Shown in pieces: positions 24,104 through 37,000 of a stretch of DNA of 64,000 nucleotides. Source of the stretch: Cichorium intybus (Eukaryota > Streptophyta > Magnoliopsida > Asterales > Asteraceae); NCBI GenBank assembly GCA_023525715.1, contig CM042013.1, positions 78,574,994 to 78,638,993 on the forward strand, written 5' to 3'. The position numbers and the translations under genes are program-made. Below the pieces are notes generated by a model that had not been told where the DNA came from, did no database searches, and saw nothing but the letters and a program-made list of their open reading frames with translations. Position 1 is the first letter of the stretch. Each line of letters begins with the position of its first letter.

Positions 24104-24949
24104 GTGGGTTTGGTGTCAAAAGGTTTAAGGATTGAAGATTTTGGTGAGATGGTTTTGTTTGATCATTTGAAGTGTTTTGAGAGAATGGGTTGTTGATGAG
24201 AGAGGATAAAGCACGTCACTTGAAAGGTCTATTGTTGATAATTGAAGCAAAATATCTTAGAAAGGGCATGTCCTTTTACCACCTTAGATTTTGGGAAAGG
24301 ATAAGATGGTCAAAGTTTGACCTCGTTTTTTAATATGTTTCGATTTTAAGTTTCATATTGCTTTTGGATTAAATAGAAAAACAAAAGAAAAGGTCAAAAT
24401 AAGTTGATTTAGTTTACCATTTTTCATGAAATAGTCAAATATAATTAAATATTTAAAACAAAAATTGATTTCATAGATGGTATCTGCAACATTAATAAAT
24501 GAGCTAAGAAATCATCAATGAACTGAGGAAAAATCTTTTTGTGATGCGAAAAAACCTTATTAGATCGCGAAATGGTCCACATATATAATGCTTATTTTCC
24601 TTATCTTTTGACTTTTACAGTGAAATTCTTTTAAAAGCCTCCATTTTATAGCATTTAAAGCTCTTTTTGCTGTGGAAATATTATTTGAATATTTTTACGA
24701 CAAATAACAGTTTAAAAATGTTTTTTTTTTTCATAAATCAAATCTGAGAAATTAAGAATTTCGTAGACTAGATGTGCAAATTTTTCTAATTCTTATTTTC
24801 TTTTTTGCATTTTTATAGGTAGAACTATAATACAAAACTCTTTTTTATTTTGGAAATGGTCTTTGAATAGTTTATCACAAAAAAACGTTTTTTTTTGTTT
24901 TTTTTTTATTTTGGAAATGGTCTTTGAATAGTTATCACACAACTTCGAT
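24104..24949. other. Promoter side of the 23741-24103 gene; AT-rich DNA
   Basis: The upstream region of the minus-strand gene is expected here. Around 24841-24940 a segment of about 45 bp containing TTTGGAAATGGTCTTTGAAT is tandemly repeated. No other gene was seen. Confidence 0.55.
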
Positions 24950-25981
24950 TTCCCCCTAAGTTTTGGTTGATTTCAAAGAAGGGCAATGTCGTCGGTTGTT
25001 TATTGATTTCTAAGTTTATTAGTTTTATTGGTCCAATCACCAACTCTTTGATTATAAGGACAATCGATTATAGTGTTTATCTATGTTCTATCCCTATTAT
25101 TAGATTTTTAGTTCATATTACGCAAGATTTATTCTAGTTGACTTTAATGGTCATGACAATCAAATTGTTACACAGAATGGTCATCTAATGCAAATATGCA
25201 CATTCATTAAAGTTTCAATCTTAATAACCTAACCCTAAGATGTGGTCCTTCACTAGTCTTACTTGTTTAATGGTTATAAACTAATAAGATTCAAGCAATA
25301 AAATTAGAATGATCATCTCAACTGTAATTACTCAGCAATAGATCAAAAAAATCAAAACTTTAACGCATATGAGTCTCTGGCTAAACAAACATAATAAATT
25401 AAGCAACTTGCAACATCCGAAACTCAGAGATCAAACCAAAACATTAGGGTTCATCTATCCTGGTGAAAAGGCTTTTTATTCCATAATTTTGTTCAAGAAA
25501 CATAAAGAAAGTGTTAAACATAGTTGAATATAGCAAACTAAATGTGTTCTCGTGATCTATCCTTGGATTCTTCAAACCTTGCTTCCAATGAGTTCTCCAA
25601 CTTCAATATTGACTTCCAAATGTGCAAAAGTATTAAAAGTGACTCTGGGATGCGTCGTTCTCCTTTAGGGCAACATATGTGTTCTATTTATAGTTTTTGG
25701 AACCGACCTAGAAACGCATCGTGTAGGATAAGTCTACGCATCATGTGGAACAACATCCCGCATTTCATTAATTGTCCTTCTATGCGGTGCGTGGCTTTTT
25801 GGGTGAGTTGCGTTTTGCATGCAGATTGTCTGTTTTTAGCTGCTTTTGATCCAAAAGCGTCTTAAGTTATTAAACGGGTAAATTCAATCCATAAAGTATC
25901 TTTTATCTTATTTTCTAATCAAAATACTGCTTAAAATAGTATGATATCGCGTAAAATATATGTATCAAACGAGTGATATCA
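24950..25981 (-). mobile_element. Probable solo LTR of a gypsy (Athila/Tat-like) element
   Basis: Read on the minus strand, it starts at 25981 with TGATATCAC and forms the same terminal hairpin as the LTR at 5089 (partner GCGATATCA at 25950-25942). A GC-rich U3-like stretch with repeated ACGCATC/GCGT words (about 25640-25865) accompanies a TATA box (TATAAATA on the minus strand, plus positions 25685-25692). The far end near 24950 is not resolved, no 5-bp duplication was found, and no internal region adjoins it. The near-palindromic terminus leaves orientation resting on the TATA box. The 107-codon plus-strand frame at 25542-25865 lies antisense inside it and is not a gene. Confidence 0.6.
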
Positions 25982-27002
25982 TAGATCAACTGTAGAATAT
26001 AGTAGTAAAGTATTAGATGTTTTTTTAACTAATGTCATTTATTTTGCAATGTATTATATTAAACATTTAATGATATGTACTTGGCTACCTTAATATTAAG
26101 GAAATACACATATTGTTGACGTATTGATTTGAAATAAAAATAACATTTTTTGTTGTACTTTTGTATTATGATGTTGCAATTGATGAATTATGTTATGGAT
26201 TTTCCTTCGGGTATAAAATTTTATGGTTCGGTTAGTTTCGTGGCGAGCAATATATGCTATTAGATAATCAAATTCGTACATATTTTGAATATCTTGTAAT
26301 GAATACTTGTTCAAGCTAGTTGAAGACACTTATGTCAAACATTTCACATTAGTGTTCTCTATTGAATATGGTAATGTTTTTTTATTATTGATTATGCTAA
26401 AAGAAGTGGAAATAATTTTCATGTAAATCCATCGGATGGAAATATGATTGGTGCTAAAAGACAATCAAGTAGCATTCAAATCTAACTGTATTCAAGAGAG
26501 ATTGGATATTATACCATAAAATATTTTAGCGGCGCTACATCGTGTTATACCTCTAGAATGTACATGTCTAATCTCGAAAAATATTTAGTGATGCTACATT
26601 GTGTTATACCTCGAGAATGTACAAGTATTAACCATGTTGGTCACGAAAAATGAGTAAAAGCATGTATCCATGATGTGTGTTACGATATAATGATTTTCAT
26701 TTGTGTCAAGACCATCAATGTGTTATTTAGATATGATGGGAAACTCCATATAACAATATTTGCTGATTTTTGTGCTATTGCACATTGTAGCAATGATGTT
26801 TTTAGTGTCGTAATATAGAAGATATGAAACAGTATAAAGGTTAAAAAATTATAACATTGTAGGATTGAATTGCTTTTAAACTTGCTAGTGCAAATTTGAC
26901 ATCCGCTCACACATTGGACAATGGTTGAAAGTGAAACATGGAAGATATAATATGTAGTATGTGATCACACGAAGAAAGATATTGCTTATTTATGATGGAC
27001 TT
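25982..27002. other. Non-coding AT-rich DNA with a short direct repeat
   Basis: The only structure seen is a pair of direct repeats of about 43 bp at 26520-26562 and 26580-26622 (ATATTT...GCTACATYGTGTTATACCTC.AGAATGTAC). The right end, 26995-27002, is the left target duplication of the hAT MITE. Confidence 0.6.
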
Positions 27003-27669
27003 TAGGGGTGAGCATGGTGCGGTTTGGTGCGGTTTTTGGTCAAAATCGAACCGCAAACCGCATTATGCGGTTTTTGAAAACCTAAAACCGCAATTTGCGG
27101 TTTTTAATGTGGTGCGGTTTTTTCATGCGGTGCGGTTTTATTTGGTGCGGTTTCGGTTATTAACCGCATAATATAGTTCGGTTTTTTCCTATGGTGCGGT
27201 TGTAAAACCGTAGAAGTTCAAAATCGACGCATTTTTTATAAAATTTTTAGTATTTTGACTATATATTTAGTATATTGCCGCTTTCAAAATACAAAATAGA
27301 ACTCATTTGTTTCTCTGTACTTAGTATAGTAAATCATGAAACAACTAAAGCTTATAACTTAGAATCGGTGAAAATGACAAATGAAATTGCCACTATCAAA
27401 ATAAAAAATGAAATTATCGTTCAAACTCACTCTTTTATTTAATCTATAATGTCATATTTAAACTTAATAATATGTAAATAATACATATAGTATGTAATTA
27501 TTTAATACATGGTAATCGGTGTGGTTCGGTTATTTACAGTTTTTCCAAAAGTAAAAACCGCACCGCAATTTTGCGGTTTTTGTGAAAATATAAACCACAC
27601 CATCGGTTTTCGCTTCGGTTTCGGTTTTTGCGGTTTTTTTTGTTGCGGTTCGGTTTTTGCTCACCTCTA
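27003..27669. mobile_element. 667-bp hAT-type MITE with perfect 8-bp target duplication
   Basis: The ends TAGGGGTGAGCA and TGCTCACCTCTA are terminal inverted repeats of a common hAT type. ATGGACTT flanks both sides (26995-27002 and 27670-27677), the 8-bp duplication expected for hAT. Both subterminal regions are packed with GCGGTTT/AAACCGC words in both orientations, as expected for hAT transposase-binding arrays. There is no transposase ORF, so it depends on an autonomous element elsewhere. Confidence 0.95.
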
Positions 27670-27677
27670 ATGGACTT

Positions 27678-28043
27678 ATACATGTACGAAGTGACAATGT
27701 TGTGGTCTACCTTGTCATCATTTGATAAAGACATTACAATCCTTCAATTTTTCACATAGTACCAATTCGATTATGGTCAAAAATTATCGAAATAAACTCT
27801 CAACTGTTAAACAAGTATCATTAAATTAGATGTTGTAAATTTACGACTTGTCGTAAGGTAAAATTATGTACCCAAACCAAAACTTATAAAAGTAAAAGTT
27901 AGATAAAAAGCAATGGATCCACGAAATATACTAAAATAGTTCCAGGTCCAGTTCACTAAGTCAATGGCAACACAATGTGTCCAGGAAAACAAGCATAAAT
28001 TTTCCTACCATTTCAACAACACTAAAACACCCCTTCAATCCTC
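27678..28043. other. Downstream flank of TOP2
   Basis: The TOP2 3' UTR and polyadenylation region should lie here on the minus strand. No other feature was recognised. Confidence 0.5.
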
Positions 28044-31000
28044 TCACTCATCATCGTCGAAATCAGAAACCTCAGTTGCGTCGTCCTCTTCTTCTTCTTC
28101 ACTCTCCGAATCACTCAACACATACGTCATCTTCTTTCTATTCTCTCTCTGTGGCCTCGCTTTCGCCGCAACCACCTCACTCGTCTCCGCCGCCACCATC
28201 TCCTCCGCATCCTCATCATCATCGTCATCATTCTTATTCATCCTCCCCAACACCGACCCACTCTTCTTGTTGAACGGCGACGGCCTCATCTTCCTCACCT
28301 TCTTCTCCGGCGACGCTTCCGTCACTGGCTTCAAAACTTCCGTAATCAGCTTCTGCCCACCAACTGTTTGTTGATTTTTCTTCGCGGGTGCTCTTTTCTT
28401 ACTCGCTCCGGCTGGTGGTTTAGCCACTGCCGCCGCCGGTTTCTTTCCCTTCTTTTTCTCCTCCGAAGGTGGTTTCACTATTTCGAAGTCGGAATCTTCG
28501 TCTTCTTCATCGGAAATTACGGTCGCCTTTTTCCTTGCCGCCGGAGCTCTTTTAGCCGGTTGTTTCTTTTTCGGCACTTCTATTATTATTTTCGAAAATA
28601 ATATTAATTACAAACTAAACAAACAAATTAAAATTAAAATAATAAAATATCATTACCTTCTGATTGATCGGGAGATGATTCGATGTTATGTCTAGCTAAT
28701 CGATCTTCAAGTTCAACAATGTCGTCGATATCGACATCTTCTCGTACGGACTCCAAATTATGTTTCGCCGCCATACGAGCCGCCAGCGAAGGTATTTCTT
28801 CTTCGTCGTCATCCTTCGAAGTGGCTTTTCCTTTCTTTTTCGCCGGAGCTTTCTTTGGAGCCGCCGCTTTGGCTCTACCTTTCGCGGCTGCCGGAGCTGG
28901 AGCCGGTGCCGGAGCATTTCCTGTTTCCGCTGGAGAACCATCTGAGATGTCCATAGGTTCAGCTTTGGCAGCGGGTTTCTTGGGCGCCGGTGCTCTCCTG
29001 ACCGGCTTTCTAGCATTCCGGCCACCGCCGGGACCTTTCCCCTTCGCTTTTTCTTGCTGTTTCTTTCTCTCCGCTTCATCTTTCGCGTCTCTTTTGTCTT
29101 GTTCCTGAACACCCACCAAAAAAAAACAGATTAATTTTTTAATTAACCAGATAAGTAGAAACAATCTTTTTCACAAAAACACAGAATACCAACATAAAAG
29201 AATATTTTTAATAAGCCCCAAAAAGAAAAAAAAACAATTTTTTAACAAAAACACTGAACACCCTGCAATAAATTGTAATTTGTAACAAACCACCATAATC
29301 TTTTTTTAAGAAAAAACACTGAGCACCCACAAAAAAAAAAAAATTAATTTTTAATCAAATCCTAGAAAACTATTTTTATCACCCACAAGAAAAAGATTAA
29401 CAACCCCCAAAAGAAAACAGCATCTTTTTCCGAAAAACATTGAATACCCACAAAATTAAAAGACTAAAAGTTTAACAACCCACAAAAAAATTTACTTTTA
29501 ACAACTCCAAGAAAACAATTTTTATCACCCACAAGAAAATTATTAAATTTTTTACAAACCCAAAAACGAAAAAACAATCTTTTTTAACACCCACAAAAGA
29601 AAATATTAAATCTTTAACAACCCACAAAAAAAGATTAAATTTTTAACAAAACCCAGAAGAAAAAACCAATCTTTTTTCAACACCCACAAAAGAAAAGATT
29701 AAATCTTGAACAACCCACAAAAAAGATTAAATTTTTAACAAAACCCAGAAAGAAAAAACAATCTTTTTTTAAAAAAAACACAAACTTACATCGAGTTGTT
29801 TGTTAAGAGTATCAAGATCCCGCAACCACAAAGACCTCGACGGAGTATTCGTAAGTTCATCAAACTCCGCCTTCTTCGTATCCCTTTCTTCCCACAACTG
29901 TTTCATTTTCTCAAAAGTCAAACTCGCAATCGCCATTGACAGCAAGTAATCATATTCCGTTCCCGGAATCGTCTTGCTGGCAGCCGCCACCACTTGTGGT
30001 TTTTCTTCTTCGACTGCCACGTCAGACGCTTCTTCATCTTCAGTCTCCTCTCTTCCTTCTACATGGTCAACCGCCCCCGCAATAGATGCTTCTAGAACAG
30101 CTTCTTTTGGCATTGGGGTGAACCCTTTTTTTGCCAGCTCAGCAAACAGGTCAGCTTTCTTTCTGTTGCTTACAACAATCGTTCCTTCTACAACTTCTTT
30201 GATAAACCTCACTTTGTTTTCCAATATCGATGTTGCCTTTCCAAGCTCACGAAGCAATGCAGTCTGTAATAAAAACATGCATCAAAGACTTGTACGTTTG
30301 TACGCATCAAACACTTGTACACTTCCCGAATACTAATACATAAAACAAGAAAAATAGTTGGTTTCGTAGTTGCAAAACTTACCTTCCTCCTTTCGTAGTA
30401 GTCAAGACGAAGGTGAAAGAAATCTTCAAGAACTGTAAGCACAAAGGGCAAAACAGTCATTAAACCAAATAAAGATTAAAAATTTATCAGTTTTTGTTAA
30501 TGGGTATGTCGAATTTATAAGTATGTTGTCATTTTTACTTTGTTCAGGGGTGTCATATTTTTTGTTATTGGGTATGTCAAATTTATAATTTTTTGAAATC
30601 TTCAAGAAAGTAACCACAAAGGGTAAAACAGTCATTAAACAAAATAAAGATTAAAAATTTATCATTTTTTGTTAATGGGTATGTCAAATATATAATTTTT
30701 GTTAATGGGTATGTCAAAATTATAATTTTTTGAAATCTTCAAGAACAGTAACCACAAAGGGTAAAACAGTCATTAAACCAAATAAAGATTAAAAATTGAT
30801 CACTTTTTGTTAATGGGTACGTCAAATTTATAATTTTTTGATAATGGGTATGTCAAAATTAAAATTTTTTGAAAACTTTAAGAACGGTAACCACAAAGGG
30901 TAAAACAGTCATTAAACCAAATAAAGATTAAAAATTGATCACTTTTTGTTAATGGATATGTCAAATTTATAAGTTTGACGAAATTCGTACTTTGTTCAGG

Positions 31001-34000
31001 GGTGTCATATTTCTTGATCACACCGTTCGCATCAAATAAATGCATGTTACTTGTGTTTAAATTCGTAGTCAACTTAAATTTCTTCAACAACCCCTCTTGT
31101 TTCGCTTTATTCATTTGATCCGCCGTCATAATTATTTCAAAATTCACCGTCGTGTCATCGTTATGAGCATTATACTCCTGAAACATAAAAAAAATCAAAT
31201 TTTTATAAAACTTATAATTTATAGAGTAAATTACAATTTTGGTACATTTGGTTTACACCAAATTACAGTTTTGGTCCTAGTTTTAAAAATCTTGTATTGG
31301 TGGTCCCTGTGGTTTATGGGAAAAACCTTTCATTTTTGGTCCATATGGTTTACAAATCTTTATATTTTGGTCCCTATGGTTTACACAGTAACAGAAGGAG
31401 GGACCAAAAGTTAAAGATTTAGAATCCACAGATACCAAAAATGAAAGGTTTGGAAACTATAAGGACCATCGGTGAAGGATTTTCAAAATTAGGACCAAAA
31501 CTGTAATTTGGTATAAACCACATGGACAAAATTTTAATTTACTCTAATTTATAAATAAACCCACCTCAATAAACGGCTCCTTGTCTTTTCCCGAAAGCGC
31601 CGCCGCCTCCAAAAACTCCTTGTATTCTTGCGTCCACCGGCGTACCGGCAACTCGGTGATGGTGAGGGTATTTTCGTCTTCTTTTTCCTCGACGATTCCG
31701 GTAGAAATGTACCCACTATCCTTCGATGAAGACTTTTGAATTGTTCCTTTGAACCATTTATACCATGGATCCATTGGAACCATTTCTTCACCGTTTAATA
31801 ATCGTTTTAAATTCGCAATAATATCTCTTGGATTATAATTTGGGACAAAAGTACTCCATCCTGTCCCTATTCCTTCACTCCCGTTCACCAAAACCATGGG
31901 TATTATCGGAAGATACCAACTCGGCTCAATTGATTGACCGTCGTCGTTTAAGTAATTAAGAAGAAGTTCATCGGATTTGTGAAAAAGATGACGTGTAATT
32001 GGTGAAAGCTTTGTGTAGATGTATCTCCCACTTGCATGATCTTTCCCACCCTGAAAACAAATAAACAAAAAAAGATTTGTTTACATTTAATCAAAAAAAG
32101 TATCTTTCCTATCACCCTGAAAACATAAAAAGATTTTTTTTTACATTTAATCAAATATGATCATCTTTCCCACCCTGAAAACAAAAAAAGATTTTTTTAC
32201 ATTTAATCAAAAAATATCATCTTTCCCACCTTAAAAAACACAAAAAGATTCTTTTACATTTAATCAAAAAAAGATCATCTTTCCCACGCTGAAAACAAAA
32301 AATATTATCTTTCCCACCTTAAAAAACAAAAAAAGATTAGTTTACATTTAATCCAAAAAGATTATCTTTCCCACCCTGAAAACAAAAAAAGATTTTTTTT
32401 ATATTTAATCAAAAAATATCATCTTTCCCACCCTGAAAACAGAAAAAGATTTCTTTTATATTTAATCAAAAAATATTATCTTCCCCACCCTGATAACAAA
32501 AAAAAGATTACTTTTTTTACATTTAATCAAAAAATATCATCTTTCCCACCCTGAAAACAGATAAAGGGTTTTTTACATTTAATCAAAAAAATATTATCTT
32601 TCCCACACTGAAAACAAAACAAGATTTTTTTACATTTAATCAAAAAATATTATCTTTCCCACCTTGAAAACAAAAAAAAAAAAAAAAAAAAATCACATTT
32701 AATCAAAGGAATTATCTTTACCACTCTGAAAACAAAACAAAAAAAGATTTTTTCACATTTAATCAAAAAAGATTATCTTTCCCACCCTGAAACCAAAACA
32801 AAAACAAGATTTTTTACATTTAATCAAAAAAGACTTTTTAGATATTATGGGTTTATATGACTCACCATCTGACGTGTACCAAACTGTCCACTTGGGTAAA
32901 AGAGGTTGATGTTATTGCTGCCTACAAAGTTTTGTGCCATGCCGATTATTGTGCCAACTAGACTTGCTTCACCATGATGATAAGCCGAATGTTCAGATAC
33001 ATACCCACTGAATTGAGCGACTTTTACTTCTTGAAAAATTGGTTTTTTAAATGCACAAAAAAGGATTTTTCTTTGGCCTGGTTTTAATCCATCCACCATT
33101 GATGGAATTGATCTTTGAAGATCCGCCATTGAAAATAAAATGAGTTCTTTGTTGATGAAGTCACGGTATGGAATGTGTTTTTCCTTTGAATCGAAATATG
33201 TCCCCGCCTGTATAAAAAAACAGAAAAAAAAATACTCTTGTTATGATTTCTTGATTGTGTTAATGCAAGAAATAGCAACGTGCTTTTATTTGTTTGTTGA
33301 TTATAAGTCACAGATTAATGAATGTAAAAGTATGTTGCTATTTTAATAAAAAAATCATCAGAAAATTTCCAATGTAACATAACAAAACACAAAAAACTAC
33401 TTTTTATAAGCGAAATACAAGAAAAAGAAACGTTCTTTCACTTATTAATGTGAAGAAATTGAAGCATTCTTTCACTTGGTAAAAGTATGTTGCAATTTCT
33501 TTTAGAAAAATTCAAGAACTTATATTGCATTGTATTATCATTTTTTCCAAAAAAAATCAACAGATAATTTCCAATGTAACATAACAAAACACAAAAAACA
33601 ACTTTTTATAGACAAAATACAAGTAATTGAAGCTTTCTTTCCCTTATTAATGCATAAAAATAAAATTTCAAGAACTTATATTGCATTGTATTATCATTTT
33701 TTTCCAAAAAAAGAACTTTTTATAGACGAAATACAAGTAATTGAAGCTTTCATTCACTTATTAATGCATAAAAGAATCTTCCTTTCATTTCTTTCGATTA
33801 CAAATTGTACTTTCAATGTTTCCTTAATACTGTCTTATACTTGAAAAAATCATCCCAATTATAGGAATGAAAACATTGTAATAACATTACTATAACTTGA
33901 AATTTTTTCAATGTAGAATCATGTAATAGTAAGAAAATAATGTACAATTCAATAACAAAAGTACATTGCTATTAAGGGTATAAATGTCCAAACCTGAAGT

Positions 34001-37000
34001 GCACGAAGCCATGTCTTTCTAGCTTCAATTTTCTTTTTACTAAAAGCAAGTTCAATTGCCTCACCATCTTCATCATCAGCCCAAATAAAATCTTTTTTAT
34101 GTTTATCAAGATCTGCAAAATACTCTGCTCCTTCTTTACCACTACTTGTTCCCAACCCCTAAAAAGCAGCAAAAATGTTTAGTAAACAAATTTGGTTATA
34201 TTTTTCTTGTTAAAAGATTATACTTTTATAAAAAAAAACAAACCTTATAGTACTTTATCTTGAAATCGGTTGCTTTGTGCCCTAGATTTTCCTTCCAGGC
34301 CTCATATTCAGGCATTGTGTAGAAAGATATAACAGAATGGTTCTTTTTATGTGTAGCTTTAACAATTGGAGTAATAAATTCAAGAACAAATTCAGGGACT
34401 TTTAGTAAAGATGGCCAAAATGAGTGAAGAAAGTTAATCAATAGTCCTTTGATATGTGAACCATCATGATCCTAGACAATAAGAAAATACATCATATTAG
34501 CATAATTACACGGAAATATTTATTGCTAAATACAAGAAATAGCAATGTACTTTCATTTATTTGAATATTATAGTACTCTATTTTCTATTATAGCAATGAA
34601 TGAGGTTGCTATATTTGCTAGATTTTTTACTAGTAAAAAAACAGAAGTGAAATCCAAAAATGTTTTTATAGAAAATAGAGTAAATTACACGAATGGTCCC
34701 TGTGGTTTGGGATAATTTGCAAGCTTGATACCTAACTTTTTTTTTAACTTGGACGGTCCCTTAAACTTAATTTTGTTGCGTATTTGGTCCCCATCAGACA
34801 TAAAATGACATTTTTACCCTTATCCATGTATTTTTGATTTATTTATTATTTATTTGTTATGTATAATAAATAGTATAAAGAAAATTAAAAAGTATATTAC
34901 TAAGGGTAAATCAGTCTTTTTACAACAGGTAGGGACCAAGCGCGCAATAAAAACATAAAGTAGGGACCATCCGAGTTAAAAAAAGAGTTAGGGACCAAGC
35001 GCACAAATTATCCCAAACCACAGGGACCAATCGTGTAATTTACTCAAAAGTATGATGTTATAACATATAGAAGTTTGTTGCTCTAATTGCATTGTACTTT
35101 CAATCTTTTTCTTATTAGGACATTGTACTTTTTTTCAATGTATTTGGATAGATTTGATAAAACAGTTGGATTTTTAACAGAAAATTCATAAAGTACATTG
35201 CTATTTCTTCCTTTTTTTTATCAAGTTATATAAAGAAATCGGTAGATTACCTGATCAGCCATTATCATCAAGTGACCATATCTTAAAGATTTGACATTGT
35301 CATATTCTTTACCATGTTGAAGCCCTAAAATCTTCTTTATATTCTGAATTTCAGCATTTTCTTGTAACTGTTTAGGACTTGCTTCCCTCACATTCAACAA
35401 TTTACCTTTTAATGGAAACACACCATAATAATCTTGTCCCACAACTGATAATCCAGACATCTACAAATAAAATCTTATAAATATTACGAAACAAAAGTAG
35501 AATTTTATAAAAAGAAAAACAAAACTTACTGCTAAAGCCTTAGCAGAATCTCCTTCAGTCAATATCAATGTGCAATTATCAGAATTATTTGTAGCAGCAA
35601 AATTAGCCTCTTCAAGTTTAGGAATATTGAGTTTTCCCCTTTTGTTTCCATCAGTTTTCTTAAGATCATTATGCTGTTTAAATTGCACCCATGAGAGAAC
35701 TTTCTTCACAATATCAGATTTCGCCACTGAAAAACAAACCACAAAATAACAACTTACTTTCTTGAATCGATTATCCATGAAACCAAGAAAACAAAATAAG
35801 TGTTTTGCAATTTTGCATACCTTTTTTTAAGAAATCTGGAGTGAGTTCACATGTGGAACCAAAACTGGTTTGTTTAATTGTCAATGTCTCTTTTGTTTGT
35901 GAATCAAAAGCTGGATTGTCAATAAGAGCATTGACAAACACCCATAAGTAGTTCTTTACATTGTGGGCTTTTAGATTTGCATGTTTGTTTTGTTTCTTGA
36001 CAACTGCCACAAGGTGATTGGCTATTTGATTGGATATGTAATCGACATGTGTCCCTCCTTTGATTGTCGCAATATTGTTCACAAAACTCACCTGTTTAAC
36101 ACAAAAAATTCAAGAATTATACATAAGTTTCAGTTTACCAAATAAGCAAAAAAGAAGCAATACCTGTTCAAAATGCCCATCAGCCATACTAACACAAATC
36201 TCCCATCTTTCATTAACTTTCTCATAGATCCTGTAAAGGAAAAAATTCTTAGTAAAAAAACTACAAATTGGAGTGAAAAGAAAGAGTGATTATTCATTAT
36301 AGATGTTGAAAAGTACCTTAGGGGTTCTTCAGATGATTGTAGATAAAGTTTTACGTAGTCTTCAAATGTTTTAGGAGGAACACGCTTTCCATCAAGTTCA
36401 ACTTTCACAGTGTTTCCAAGACAGCCTGCTAAGTCAACCACACGCTTCTTCATTAAAGCAACAACATCTGCTTCAAGGCATTCCATGCCGAATTTTACTA
36501 AATCGGGCTTGAATGAAACCATCGTCCAGTTTTCACCGCTTTTGCACTTTGTTATGGTTGGTTCAGATTTATTCCCCATGTTGTTTGAGAACACCTAAAC
36601 CACAAGAAAATGTTACAAATCTAGCAGACAACGCTTCTTCCATGAAATCGTGATATGTGAAGTGTAATAATCATGAACCGTTAATCTAACGTTAGAAAAT
36701 ATGAATCCGATTTTATTAAATGCAGATGAAGAACATCAAAAAGTGGAAAATCTCTGGTGTTCGTAGCTACTTCGGTGGAACTCTATATCGGTGGAAGCTA
36801 TAAGATCCCTAAATCGGTGGAGGTTAGCAAAACCCTAAATCTACTAAAAGCGAATTAGATCTGTTGTGCAAATAGATCTGATATATGTATGCTTGAAATG
36901 ATACCTGCTTGTATCGTCTGTTTCGCTTTCCATCTGCAGTCTCGATTGTAAACTCAGTGGAGAAGATGTTGGCAAGTTTTGCACCGTAACCATTTCTCCC

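Noticed and set aside
25542..25865. 107-codon plus-strand ORF as a gene
   Set aside because: It is antisense inside an LTR-like segment with a TATA box on the other strand, and has no recognisable domain.
27964..29108. Long plus-strand frames opposite the TOP2 C-terminus (27964-28374, 28683-29108)
   Set aside because: Antisense of Lys/Ala/Glu-rich codons gives stop-free Phe/Ser/Arg-rich frames; the minus-strand TOP2 exons explain them.
32051..32865. CRISPR-like regularly spaced repeats
   Set aside because: Plant intron; spacers are not unique, and the repeat is a duplicated splice acceptor with A/T filler.
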